Source: Bacillota bacterium (GTDB lineage Bacteria; Bacillota; Clostridia; Acetivibrionales; Acetivibrionaceae). From it: a stretch of 64,000 bases of DNA. Location: the NCBI GenBank assembly GCA_023398495.1, contig JAEWSG010000013.1, positions 62,001 to 126,000 of the forward strand. The letters are read 5' to 3'. A model generated the notes under the pieces. The model saw only the letters and a list, made by a program, of their open reading frames with translations. It was not told where the DNA came from and made no database searches. The translations under genes were made by a program, and so were the position numbers. Shown in pieces: positions 1-8,256 of the stretch; the first letter of the stretch is position 1; each line of letters begins with the position of its first letter.

Positions 1-1
1 A

Positions 2-334
2 CATGAAAAGGTTTCTGATATTGTTAAATATATTAATTTGCATTACAACGAGCAGTTGTCTGTTAGTGATATTTCAGAGCATTTCTATATAAGTCCGTAT
101 TATTTGTGCCGTACATTTAAGGAAACTACAGGATATACACTTGTACAATATATTAACAGTGTGCGTGTGAAAGAAGCCCAGAAACTTCTGGAGCAAGACG
201 GGCTTAAAATGATTCAAATTGCTGAAAAGGCGGGATTTGGCAGTATTGCACAGTTCAACAGAGTATTTCGGGATATTTCCGGCTGTTCACCATTAAATTA
301 CAAGAAGTCTGTAGTAAAACGCACGACTACATGA
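2..334 (+). CDS. AraC-family regulator, C-terminal DNA-binding part (cut by window edge)
   Basis: The reading frame is already open at base 2, so only the last 110 residues are visible and the start lies outside the window. The visible part is the twin helix-turn-helix of AraC/XylS regulators: a first helix-turn-helix around 'SVSDISEHFYISPYYL', then a second ending in the family signature 'AEKAGFGSIAQFNRVF'. It sits 120 bases upstream of the uronate genes on the same strand and ends in ATGA. A role in controlling these genes is inferred from position only. The effector-binding half cannot be judged. Confidence 0.9.
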   Translation, partial: HEKVSDIVKYINLHYNEQLSVSDISEHFYISPYYLCRTFKETTGYTLVQYINSVRVKEAQKLLEQDGLKMIQIAEKAGFGSIAQFNRVFRDISGCSPLNYKKSVVKRTTT

Positions 335-455
335 CTGAAAGTGCAAAAAAACAGCAATTTTTGCAATATATTAGTCAACTAAAGATAAGAAAACAGCAAA
401 AGGGTTGCTATATAATAATTTTGCATGGGTTAAATCAAATAAGGGGGATGCAGTA

Positions 456-1985
456 ATGGAAGTACTCAACAAGTCGCTGATAAAGAAGAAAGATTTTAAA
501 GCCATACCTGGTCTTGAAGTAGGTTCATTAGACACTTATCCTGAAAAGGTGCTTCAGTTTGGAGAAGGCAATTTTTTGCGGGGTTTTGTAGATTGGATGT
601 TTAACAGGTTGAACTCAAGCGGAATGTTTAAGGGTAGTGTTGTAGTAGTTCAGCCTATCAGTGGAGGTCTTATTGATGCCATAAATCGCCAGGATGGCCT
701 GTATACCCTTTTGCTTAGGGGAATACAGAACGGAAAGGTTGTCAATAACAAGGAACTAATAACAGCTATAAGCCGAGGTGTTAATATTTATTCTCAATTC
801 GAAGAATATCTGAAGCTTGCTGAAAATCCCGAACTAAGGGTTATTGTTTCTAATACAACAGAAGCCGGAATTACATATAATTCTGACGACAGGATGGAGG
901 ATACACCACCTGCATCATTTCCGGGAAAGCTGACGGTGTTTTTGTATCGCAGATTTAAAGCCTTTAATGGTGATAACAGTAAAGGGTTTATTATCATGCC
1001 CTGTGAGTTGATTGACCGAAATGGGGATAATCTCAAGGAAATTGTTCTGAGGCTTGCAAAAGAGTGGGAATTGGGCAATCAATTTGAAGGATGGATTGAA
1101 AAGTCAAATTATTTCCTTAACACATTGGTAGATAGGATAGTTACAGGTTTTCCGAAGGATGAAATTGAGGATATTACAAAAACTTTGGGATATCAGGATA
1201 ATTTTGTGGATACGGGAGAAATATTTCACCTGTGGGTGGTTGAGGGGGATAAAAGGCTTGAGAAAGAGCTGCCTTTCAAGGATGCCGGACTTAATGTGAT
1301 ATGGACTTACGATATGGAACCGTATAGGACGCGAAAGGTGCGTATATTAAACGGTGCACACACCATGACAGTTTTGGCGGCTTATCTTTTCGGACTGAAT
1401 ACCGTGGGTGAGTGTCTTGATGATAAGTTAGTAAATACATATATGAAAAAAGGAATTTTTGACGAGATTATACCTACGCTTAATCTCGCGGAAGATGAAC
1501 TGAAGCAGTATGCTAAAGATGTTGTTGAGAGGTTTTCAAATCCTTTTATAAAGCATTATCTTCTAAGCATTTCACTTAATTCGGTGTCAAAGTTTAAAAC
1601 TCGTGTACTGCCATCAATCCTAGAATATGTGAAGAGACGGGATGAACTGCCTCAGATACTTACCTTTTCACTTGCAGCCTTATTTGCATTTTACAAAGGT
1701 GATTCTATTTTAGAAGGTGCATTGATTGGCAAAAGAAATGGAAATGAATACAAAGTTATGGATGATGGGGTTATACTCACTATTTTTCTTGATGCATGGA
1801 AGAACTGGGATGGTACAAAAGAAGGTCTGAAAGTAATGTGTGCCGAACTGCTTGGTAAAAAAGAATGGTGGGGCACGAACCTTAATGACATACCTGGGTT
1901 TTGCACGATTATATCAAATTATCTTTTCAGCATTGTCACATCAGGAATGGAACAGGCTCTAAAAGATTTGATGACAGGTCGTTAG
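456..1985 (+). CDS. uxaB: Tagaturonate reductase (altronate oxidoreductase)
   Basis: This 509-residue protein belongs to the mannitol-dehydrogenase-like family that includes UxaB. It reduces D-tagaturonate to D-altronate with NADH in the cytoplasm, the second step of galacturonate catabolism. The N-terminus has the nucleotide-binding region with 'LQFGEGNFLRGFVDWMF', and the centre has the family motif 'RKVRILNGAHTMTVLAAYL' with its conserved Lys, Asn and His. I chose the ATG at 456 because AAGGGGG lies 9 bases before it; the frame stays open for 17 more codons upstream without a good site. It is the first gene of the uronate set, with uxaA next. Fructuronate reductase (UxuB) is a close relative, but the neighbouring altronate dehydratase favours UxaB. 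Confidence 0.9.
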   Translation: MEVLNKSLIKKKDFKAIPGLEVGSLDTYPEKVLQFGEGNFLRGFVDWMFNRLNSSGMFKGSVVVVQPISGGLIDAINRQDGLYTLLLRGIQNGKVVNNKELITAISRGVNIYSQFEEYLKLAENPELRVIVSNTTEAGITYNSDDRMEDTPPASFPGKLTVFLYRRFKAFNGDNSKGFIIMPCELIDRNGDNLKEIVLRLAKEWELGNQFEGWIEKSNYFLNTLVDRIVTGFPKDEIEDITKTLGYQDNFVDTGEIFHLWVVEGDKRLEKELPFKDAGLNVIWTYDMEPYRTRKVRILNGAHTMTVLAAYLFGLNTVGECLDDKLVNTYMKKGIFDEIIPTLNLAEDELKQYAKDVVERFSNPFIKHYLLSISLNSVSKFKTRVLPSILEYVKRRDELPQILTFSLAALFAFYKGDSILEGALIGKRNGNEYKVMDDGVILTIFLDAWKNWDGTKEGLKVMCAELLGKKEWWGTNLNDIPGFCTIISNYLFSIVTSGMEQALKDLMTGR

Positions 1986-2001
1986 CAGTTTGCAAAGCAT
2001 A

Positions 2002-2071
2002 TTGCGGCATAGCCGCAAGAATTCAGAACTAGAGAATTCAGAATGTTAAATTCTTCATTATTCTGAGTTCT
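2002..2071 (+). other. Two hairpins between uxaB and uxaA
   Basis: A perfect 7-bp stem (2002-2008 with 2012-2018, loop ATA) is followed by a 12-bp stem with one wobble pair (2033-2044 with 2060-2071). No T-run follows either one, so they are not classical terminators. They may act as processing or stabilising structures between the two cistrons. An extended -10-like sequence (TGTTATAAT, about 2110-2118) lies just downstream and could give uxaA its own promoter. Confidence 0.5.
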
Positions 2072-2141
2072 GCATATAGAACATATTAGACATAAATAAA
2101 GAGAGCATGCTTGTTATAATAAAAAGGATGGAAGATTAATA

Positions 2142-3641
2142 ATGGATAAGAAACAGGTTATGGCATTAAGAATTCATGAATCAGATAATGTGGCAGTAAT
2201 GCTGGATTGTGTCCGAAAGGGGCAAAGTGTAAGGTGTGCTCAAAGAGATATCACAGCCGCTGAGGACATCGAACGGGGGCATAAGATTGCGTTAACAGAT
2301 ATTAATAGTGGTGAAAAGGTTGTAAAGTATGGCTATACAATCGGATGTGCATCAAGGAACATTCTGGCTGGTGAATATGTACACACTCACAACTTTAGTA
2401 CTGCTTTAGGCGAAATTCTTGACTATACATATAATCCTGATTTGCCAAATTCAGCAGCACATCAGCCGCAGGTTGCATTTGATGGATATGTAAGAAACGA
2501 TGGAAGAGTTGGAATACGTAATGAAATATGGATTATCAATACAGTCGGTTGTGTTAACAAGACTTCTGAAATACTTGCACTTAAAGCAAATGAGAAATTC
2601 TCAGGAAAGATGGATGGTATATTTGCATTTACTCATCCCTATGGATGTTCTCAGATGGGAGATGATCAGGAAAATACACAGAAAATACTCGCAGGCTTGG
2701 TTAATCACCCTAATGCAGCAGGAGTGCTTGTGCTTGGGCTCGGTTGTGAAAATAACAACATAACAGAATTCAAAAAGGTATTAGGACAAATTGATGAACA
2801 GAGGGTTCGTTTCCTTTCAACTCAGGATTTTGAGGACGAGATTGATGAGGGCTTAAAGCTGATAGGTGAACTGGTAACTTATGCAGAAGGGTTTAAAAGG
2901 CAGGAGTGTCCTCTTTCAAAGCTTGTCATTGGACTTAAATGCGGGGGATCTGATGCCTTTTCTGGGATTACTGCAAATCCATTAGTTGGAGTGTTTTCGG
3001 ATAAATTAACCTCACAGGGTGGAACGTCTATATTGTCAGAAGTGCCGGAAATGTTCGGTGCGGAAACGATACTGATGAACCGGTGCATAAACAGGGAAGT
3101 TTTTGATAAGACAGTTAAACTGATCAATGATTTTAAGGAATATTACATAAAACATGAACAGGTGATTTATGATAATCCTTCACCCGGCAACAAAAAAGGA
3201 GGCATTTCAACACTTGAAGAAAAGTCTCTGGGTTGTACTCAGAAGGGTGGTACTTCTAATGTAATGGATGTGCTTGATTATGGAGCACCTGTAAAAACAC
3301 CCGGACTTAATCTGCTCAAAGGCCCCGGGAATGATATTGTCGCAACTACAGCTCTGACTGCATCGGGTGCCCAGATGATCCTCTTTACGACAGGCAGGGG
3401 TACACCCTTAGGAGCACCTGTACCAACAGTAAAGATTTCTACTAATTCAGAATTGTTCTGTAAGAAATCCGGATGGATAGACTTTAATGCAGGTGCTTTG
3501 TTGGAAGGAGTTCAAATGGAGGAATTAGCTGATAAATTTTGGGAGTATATAATGGACGTAGCGTCAGGAAAAATCTTAACTAAAAATGAAACAAACGGCT
3601 ATAGAGAAATTGCAATATTTAAAGATGGCGTTACATTGTAA
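2142..3641 (+). CDS. uxaA: Altronate dehydratase
   Basis: The 499-residue protein matches the usual UxaA length of about 495. It dehydrates D-altronate to 2-keto-3-deoxygluconate (KDG). The first 90 or so residues form the SAF domain ('ALRIHESDNVAVML', 'HKIALTDINSGEKVVKYG'). The large catalytic domain follows, with 'YGCSQMGDDQENTQKIL', 'GLGCENNNI', 'GLKCGGSDAFSGITANP' and 'KTPGLNLLKGPGND', the cysteines being the likely iron ligands of the family. A GGAAG lies 8 bases before the ATG. It is 156 bases after uxaB and 71 bases before kduI, on the same strand, so co-transcription is likely. Confidence 0.95.
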   Translation: MDKKQVMALRIHESDNVAVMLDCVRKGQSVRCAQRDITAAEDIERGHKIALTDINSGEKVVKYGYTIGCASRNILAGEYVHTHNFSTALGEILDYTYNPDLPNSAAHQPQVAFDGYVRNDGRVGIRNEIWIINTVGCVNKTSEILALKANEKFSGKMDGIFAFTHPYGCSQMGDDQENTQKILAGLVNHPNAAGVLVLGLGCENNNITEFKKVLGQIDEQRVRFLSTQDFEDEIDEGLKLIGELVTYAEGFKRQECPLSKLVIGLKCGGSDAFSGITANPLVGVFSDKLTSQGGTSILSEVPEMFGAETILMNRCINREVFDKTVKLINDFKEYYIKHEQVIYDNPSPGNKKGGISTLEEKSLGCTQKGGTSNVMDVLDYGAPVKTPGLNLLKGPGNDIVATTALTASGAQMILFTTGRGTPLGAPVPTVKISTNSELFCKKSGWIDFNAGALLEGVQMEELADKFWEYIMDVASGKILTKNETNGYREIAIFKDGVTL

Positions 3642-3712
3642 GGTATAGATTAATATATGAGTGAAACTATGGTTTTGTTTTTATCAATATTTTAGATAAG
3701 GAGAAGATATAA

Positions 3713-4540
3713 ATGGAAGTAAGAAATGCAGCAAATCCAAAAGATGTAAAGAATTATGATACAGGAAGATTAAGGGAAGAATTTTTGATTGAGGGACTAT
3801 TTGTCCCGGGAGAAATCAAGTTGGTTTATAGTCAGGTAGACAGAATGATTACCGGCTCTGTAAGTCCTATTAGCCCTATTGCTCTAGAGGCGGGAAAAGA
3901 ACTTCGTGCAGAATATTTCCTTGAGAGAAGAGAAATGGGTATTATAAACATCGGACATAAAGGAACAGTAACAGTAGATGGCACCATATATGAACTTGAT
4001 ACTCAAGATGGATTGTATATAGGAATGGGATCAAAGGTTGTGGTTTTTTCCAGCACAGATCCAAAAAAACCGGCGAAATTTTACTTCAATAGTGCACCTG
4101 CGCATATGACTTATCCCACAGTAAAAATTGAAATAAGCAAGGCTGAACCTGCTAAAATGGGTTCACAGACTGAATGCAACCAGAGGACGATCTATAAATA
4201 TATTCATCCTCTTGGAGTGAAAAGCTGTCAATTAGTTATGGGTATGACTATCTTAGAGCAGGGAAGTGTATGGAATAGTATGCCATGTCATACGCATGAC
4301 CGAAGAATGGAAGTATATTTGTATTTTAATATGCCCGAGGACGCTGTTATGTTCCACTTCATGGGAGAACCGAACGAGACCAGGCATATAGTAATGAAAA
4401 ACGAGGAGGCTGTTATTTCTCCAAGTTGGTCTATACATACCGGCTGTGCTACTACGAACTATACTTTTATATGGGGAATGGCGGGAGAAAACCAGGTGTT
4501 TTCTGATATGGATGCAGTTTTGATGAAAGATATCAAATAG
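3713..4540 (+). CDS. kduI: 5-keto-4-deoxyuronate isomerase
   Basis: KduI (275 residues; family about 278) isomerises 5-keto-4-deoxyuronate, the spontaneous product of unsaturated galacturonate made by pectate lyases, to 2,5-diketo-3-deoxygluconate. It is a cupin enzyme, and the zinc-binding motif is visible as 'PCHTHDRRMEVYLYF' (two His and a Glu), with the later 'SIHTGCATTNYTFIWGM' supplying the last His. A good ribosome site (AAGGAGAA) precedes the ATG. Only 12 bases separate its stop from the preferred kduD start, so the two are translated together, matching their consecutive reactions. Confidence 0.97.
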   Translation: MEVRNAANPKDVKNYDTGRLREEFLIEGLFVPGEIKLVYSQVDRMITGSVSPISPIALEAGKELRAEYFLERREMGIINIGHKGTVTVDGTIYELDTQDGLYIGMGSKVVVFSSTDPKKPAKFYFNSAPAHMTYPTVKIEISKAEPAKMGSQTECNQRTIYKYIHPLGVKSCQLVMGMTILEQGSVWNSMPCHTHDRRMEVYLYFNMPEDAVMFHFMGEPNETRHIVMKNEEAVISPSWSIHTGCATTNYTFIWGMAGENQVFSDMDAVLMKDIK

Positions 4541-4552
4541 GAGATGAAAAAC

Positions 4553-5314
4553 ATGATTTTGGATAAATTCAAGCTTGACGGTAAGGTTGCCATTGTTACT
4601 GGAGCAAATACCGGTTTAGGACAGGGAATGGCACTCGCACTAGCTGAGGCAGGTGCTGATATTGTTGGCGTGGGTCACTCAAGTGTGCCGGACATCCAGA
4701 GCGAAATTGAAGCCATGGGCAGAAAATTTTTAGGACTGAAAGCTGATCTTACAAGTATTGAGCCTGTCCAGTGGATAGTGGATAGTGCTGTTGAAGAGTT
4801 TGGAAGGGTTAACATATTGGTGAATAATGCCGGAACCATAAGGAGAGAGGATGCCATAAACTTTTCTGAAAAGGACTGGGATGATGTAATGAATGTCAAT
4901 ATCAAGTCGCTTTTTTTCCTGAGCCAGGCTGTCGCAAGACAATATATCAAACAGGGCAAGGGAGGAAAGATTATCAATATTGCATCCATGTTGTCCTTTC
5001 AGGGAGGAATCCGAGTGCCTTCATATACAGCTAGCAAGAGCGGAGTAATGGGTGTAACCAGGTTGATGGCAAATGAGTGGGCAAAGTATAATATCAATGC
5101 CAATGCTATCGCTCCAGGCTATATGATAACTAACAATACAGCAGCATTGCGTGAAGATAAGGACAGAAATGCTGCCATCCTCGAACGTATACCTGCGGGA
5201 AGATGGGGATTATCTGAAGATATTAAAGGACCTGTTGTGTTTCTTGCCTCAGATGCCTCGGACTACATTCATGGATATACTGTTGCTGTAGACGGGGGTT
5301 GGCTTGCAAGATAG
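4553..5314 (+). CDS. kduD: 2-dehydro-3-deoxy-D-gluconate 5-dehydrogenase
   Basis: This is a short-chain dehydrogenase that converts 2,5-diketo-3-deoxygluconate to KDG. Visible motifs are the NAD-binding 'TGANTGLGQGMA', 'NNAGTIRREDA', and the catalytic Ser, Tyr and Lys in 'IASMLSFQGG...SYTASKSG'. I chose the ATG at 4553 over the one at 4544. GGAG at 4540-4543 is 9 bases from the former but touches the latter, and the resulting 253 residues equal the E. coli enzyme, which also starts MIL. The ribosome site overlaps the kduI stop codon, suggesting translational coupling. Confidence 0.95.
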   Translation: MILDKFKLDGKVAIVTGANTGLGQGMALALAEAGADIVGVGHSSVPDIQSEIEAMGRKFLGLKADLTSIEPVQWIVDSAVEEFGRVNILVNNAGTIRREDAINFSEKDWDDVMNVNIKSLFFLSQAVARQYIKQGKGGKIINIASMLSFQGGIRVPSYTASKSGVMGVTRLMANEWAKYNINANAIAPGYMITNNTAALREDKDRNAAILERIPAGRWGLSEDIKGPVVFLASDASDYIHGYTVAVDGGWLAR

Positions 5315-5319
5315 GATAT

Positions 5320-5356
5320 ATTGAACGCGATAAGGATTTTGCATAGCATTTCAATT
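5320..5356 (+). repeat. Dispersed repeat, module A only
   Basis: This partial copy of the dispersed two-hairpin element starts ATTGAACGCGATAAGG and ends TTCAATT. Only the first stem-loop is present. It begins 5 bases after the kduD stop. Confidence 0.7.
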
Positions 5357-5412
5357 ACTTGATTTATATATATTGCTTACGTTTCATTTTCTTAAGGGCG
5401 GTGATGTTTTGA

Positions 5413-6285
5413 ATGGAACAAAAATTTACAACAAGGCAACACATGATTAGTCAGGATTTTGAGTTTTTTCATAACAGGGATATGTTTCTTTTTGAGGTTG
5501 ACTACCATAGTCATGACTTTTATGAAGTGTATTTTTTTGTTTCAGGTTTTGTAACTTACTTTATTGAGGGCAAGGCATATAAACTGAAGCCCGGTGACAT
5601 TATTCTGGTAAACAATAAGGAGATTCATAAGCTGGTTATAGGCAATGGTGCGGTTTACGACAGGATAGTTATCTGGATTGATCCCGGCTATATTTCGAAA
5701 CTTTGTACCGATAGTACCGACTTGTTTATGTGCTTTGAATACTCCTCACAAAGAAAATATAATTTGCTCCGCCCCAATATTGAAAGTCTGAACTATTTGA
5801 GGAGTATTGCGGCAAAGCTTGAGAAGGCCAACAGCAATATAGGTTTTGGTAGTGAAGTTTTAAAGAAGGTGTATCTGAACGAATTGATTGTTTACCTTAA
5901 CAGGGCCTATCTAGAGACTTCTGAAGAGGAAATTGAAGCGGATATTGAAAATAACCCCAAAATCAGTGAAATTATAAAGTACATCAATTCAAATATTTGC
6001 GAAGAGATTAGCCTAGATACGCTTGCAACGCAGTTTTATATCAGCAAGTACCATTTGCTGCGTGAATTCAAGAAATATACGGGATATACCATTCACCATT
6101 ATATTCAGAAAAAGCGGCTTATAATGGCAAGAGCACTTCTTAAGGGAGGCATAAAGGTAATGGAGGCAGCAATGAATTGCGGTTTTGGTAACTATTCCAG
6201 CTTCATCCGATCTTTTAAAAAAGAATATGGTATTTCACCAAGAGAGTTTTGCAACGACATTAGTGGTCAATCAAGCAGAAAATAA
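5413..6285 (+). CDS. AraC-family transcriptional regulator with cupin sensor domain
   Basis: The 290-residue protein has an N-terminal AraC-type cupin ('HSHDFYEVYFFVSG', 'YKLKPGDIILVNNKEIHKL') that usually binds a small ligand. It ends in a twin helix-turn-helix (about residues 185-285) with 'FGNYSSFIRSFKKEYGISP'. The ATG is preceded by AAGGGCGGTGA. It lies between kduD and the aldolase gene on the same strand, so it is probably a uronate- or KDG-responsive regulator of the island. That role is inferred from position. It is a separate gene from the truncated regulator at the window start. Confidence 0.93.
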   Translation: MEQKFTTRQHMISQDFEFFHNRDMFLFEVDYHSHDFYEVYFFVSGFVTYFIEGKAYKLKPGDIILVNNKEIHKLVIGNGAVYDRIVIWIDPGYISKLCTDSTDLFMCFEYSSQRKYNLLRPNIESLNYLRSIAAKLEKANSNIGFGSEVLKKVYLNELIVYLNRAYLETSEEEIEADIENNPKISEIIKYINSNICEEISLDTLATQFYISKYHLLREFKKYTGYTIHHYIQKKRLIMARALLKGGIKVMEAAMNCGFGNYSSFIRSFKKEYGISPREFCNDISGQSSRK

Positions 6286-6354
6286 ATCGCAGGGGGTAGC
6301 TGGCAATCAAAGTAGTGATGCCGGGTGCTAAAATTATTATCAGGAGTGAGTATA

Positions 6355-6999
6355 ATGGACAAGAACGAAGTAATAAAAAGAATTTGTGATTGCGGAGTGG
6401 TAGCTGTTGTGAGGGCAGAAAACGCAGATCAGGCAATAAAAATTGCAGGTGCATGTGTAGAGGCAGGAATTGCCGCAATTGAGATTACGTTTACTGTACC
6501 AGGAGCGGCTGAAGTTATAAAGGTATTGTCTGAGACCTATAGTAGTGGTGAAATTATTATAGGTGCAGGGACTGTTCTAGATACGGAGACAGCCCGTGTT
6601 GCAATTCTTGCAGGTGCAAGTTTTGTGGTCAGCCCTTGCCTCAAGCAAAAGGTGGTAGAGCTTTGTAATAGATATCAGGTGGCTTGTATGCCTGGGGCTA
6701 TGACTATAAAAGAAGTAGTGGAGTGTATGGAGGCAGGTGCCGATATAGTGAAAATTTTTCCTGGAGAACTATTTGGACCGGCATTTATCAAGGCAATAAA
6801 GGGACCGCTCCCTTATGCAAAGTTGATGCCAACCGGGGGTGTAAGCCTGGAGAATGCCAATGAATGGATTAAGGCTGGATGTGTTGCCGTTGGTGTTGGT
6901 GGAAATCTGACAGCTGGTGCGAAAAAAGGCGATTATCAGTCTATATCAGACATAGGCAAAAAGTTTGTTGAAAAAGTAAGGGAAGCTCGTGCAAATTAA
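6355..6999 (+). CDS. eda: KDPG / KHG aldolase
   Basis: This 214-residue TIM-barrel class I aldolase splits 2-keto-3-deoxy-6-phosphogluconate into pyruvate and glyceraldehyde-3-phosphate. The Schiff-base lysine is in 'ADIVKIFPGELFGP', and the catalytic Glu region is 'IAAIEITFTVPGA'. 'LMPTGGVSLENANEW' forms the phosphate-binding end. The start at 6355 is supported by CAGGAGTGAG 5 bases upstream; 10 extra codons are open before it. It is 30 bases from kdgK and performs the next step after it. The enzyme may also act on 4-hydroxy-2-oxoglutarate, as many of this family do. Confidence 0.95.
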   Translation: MDKNEVIKRICDCGVVAVVRAENADQAIKIAGACVEAGIAAIEITFTVPGAAEVIKVLSETYSSGEIIIGAGTVLDTETARVAILAGASFVVSPCLKQKVVELCNRYQVACMPGAMTIKEVVECMEAGADIVKIFPGELFGPAFIKAIKGPLPYAKLMPTGGVSLENANEWIKAGCVAVGVGGNLTAGAKKGDYQSISDIGKKFVEKVREARAN

Positions 7000-7029
7000 T
7001 GAATCAAATTATAGAGGGGTGAGTAAAAA

Positions 7030-8130
7030 ATGACAGTATTAAATATGAAACCAAAGGAAAACTGCAAATATGACTGTATTTCATTGGGCGAAGTCATGCT
7101 TAGATTTGACCCGGGAGATATCAGGATAAAAAATTCAAGAGAGTTCAGAGTATGGGAAGGGGGAGGAGAATATAATGTTTCCCGTGGATTAAGGAAATGC
7201 TTTGGTATGAATACTGCCATAGTAACAGCCTTTGCAGATAACGATATAGGCAGACTGTTGGAAGACCTTATATTGCAAGGTGGTGTTGACGTTTCGCTGT
7301 TAAAGTGGGTACCTTATGACGGTATTGGACGTACAGTACGGAACGGATTTAACTTCACAGAAAGAGGTTTTGGAATTCGAGGTGCACTCGGGGTTTCAGA
7401 CAGAGGAAATACTGCCGCATCGCAACTCATGAAGGGTGACATTGATTGGGAGTACATTTTTGGTTCTCTTGGTTCACGCTGGTTTCATACCGGGGGTATA
7501 TTTGCAGCACTATCGGATACAACTCCTGATGTGGTTATTGAAGCAGTTAAAGCAGCAAAAAAGCACGGTACAGTTGTATCCTATGATTTAAATTACAGAC
7601 CTTCATTGTGGAGTTCCATAGGTGGTAAAGTGCGGGCACAGGAAGTGAACCGAGAAATTGCCTCGTATGTTGACGTAATGATTGGAAATGAGGAAGACTT
7701 TACGGCATGTCTTGGTTTTGAAGTTGAGGGAAATGATGAAAACCTTAAGGAACTCAATTTGAATGGATATGAAAAGATGATAAATGAGGTTGTTGAAACA
7801 TACCCTAACTTTAAGATTGTGGCAACTACTTTACGTACAGTAAAAACAGCTACCATAAATGACTGGAGTGCTATTTGCTGGGCAGATGGACAAATATATA
7901 AAGCCAATGAATACAATGGCCTTGAAATATATGACCGTGTCGGAGGCGGCGACAGTTTTGCATCCGGACTTGTATACGGTTTGATGACCACAGGTGATCC
8001 GTTAAAAGCAGTTAATTATGGTGCAGCACATGGTGCACTTGCAATGACTACACCAGGAGATACGTCCATGGCAAGCCTCAAAGAGGTTGAAAGTGTTATG
8101 AAAGGTGCAGGAGCAAGGGTTCAAAGATAA
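7030..8130 (+). CDS. kdgK: 2-keto-3-deoxygluconate kinase (PfkB family)
   Basis: KDG kinase phosphorylates KDG to KDPG with ATP. The 366 residues show the PfkB/ribokinase features: an N-terminal beta strand with 'LGEVMLRFDPGD', a substrate region 'EGGGEYNVSRGLRKCFG', and the C-terminal anion-hole motif 'DRVGGGDSFASGLVYG' with the catalytic Asp. A strong ribosome site (GAGGGGTGAG) precedes the ATG. It is the last plus-strand gene of the uronate run and is followed by a shared terminator. At 366 residues it is longer than the typical 310-340, a known variant in clostridia. Confidence 0.93.
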   Translation: MTVLNMKPKENCKYDCISLGEVMLRFDPGDIRIKNSREFRVWEGGGEYNVSRGLRKCFGMNTAIVTAFADNDIGRLLEDLILQGGVDVSLLKWVPYDGIGRTVRNGFNFTERGFGIRGALGVSDRGNTAASQLMKGDIDWEYIFGSLGSRWFHTGGIFAALSDTTPDVVIEAVKAAKKHGTVVSYDLNYRPSLWSSIGGKVRAQEVNREIASYVDVMIGNEEDFTACLGFEVEGNDENLKELNLNGYEKMINEVVETYPNFKIVATTLRTVKTATINDWSAICWADGQIYKANEYNGLEIYDRVGGGDSFASGLVYGLMTTGDPLKAVNYGAAHGALAMTTPGDTSMASLKEVESVMKGAGARVQR

Positions 8131-8202
8131 ACTGTGTTTAATTAAATCGTGAAAATGATTTTAAAAACACTATTTAAACTGTTGTTGCTCAAATTATACA
8201 TG

Positions 8203-8241
8203 AAAAAATCGAGTGGGTATAAATGCCCAACTCGATTTTTT
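8203..8241. terminator. Bidirectional terminator between kdgK and uxaC
   Basis: The stem pairs AAAAAATCGAGT plus GGG (8203-8217) with CCC and ACTCGATTTTTT (8225-8241), around a short AT loop. A-runs and T-runs flank it on both sides, so it serves the two convergent genes. Confidence 0.9.
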
Positions 8242-8256
8242 ATGTATGTTTTGTTA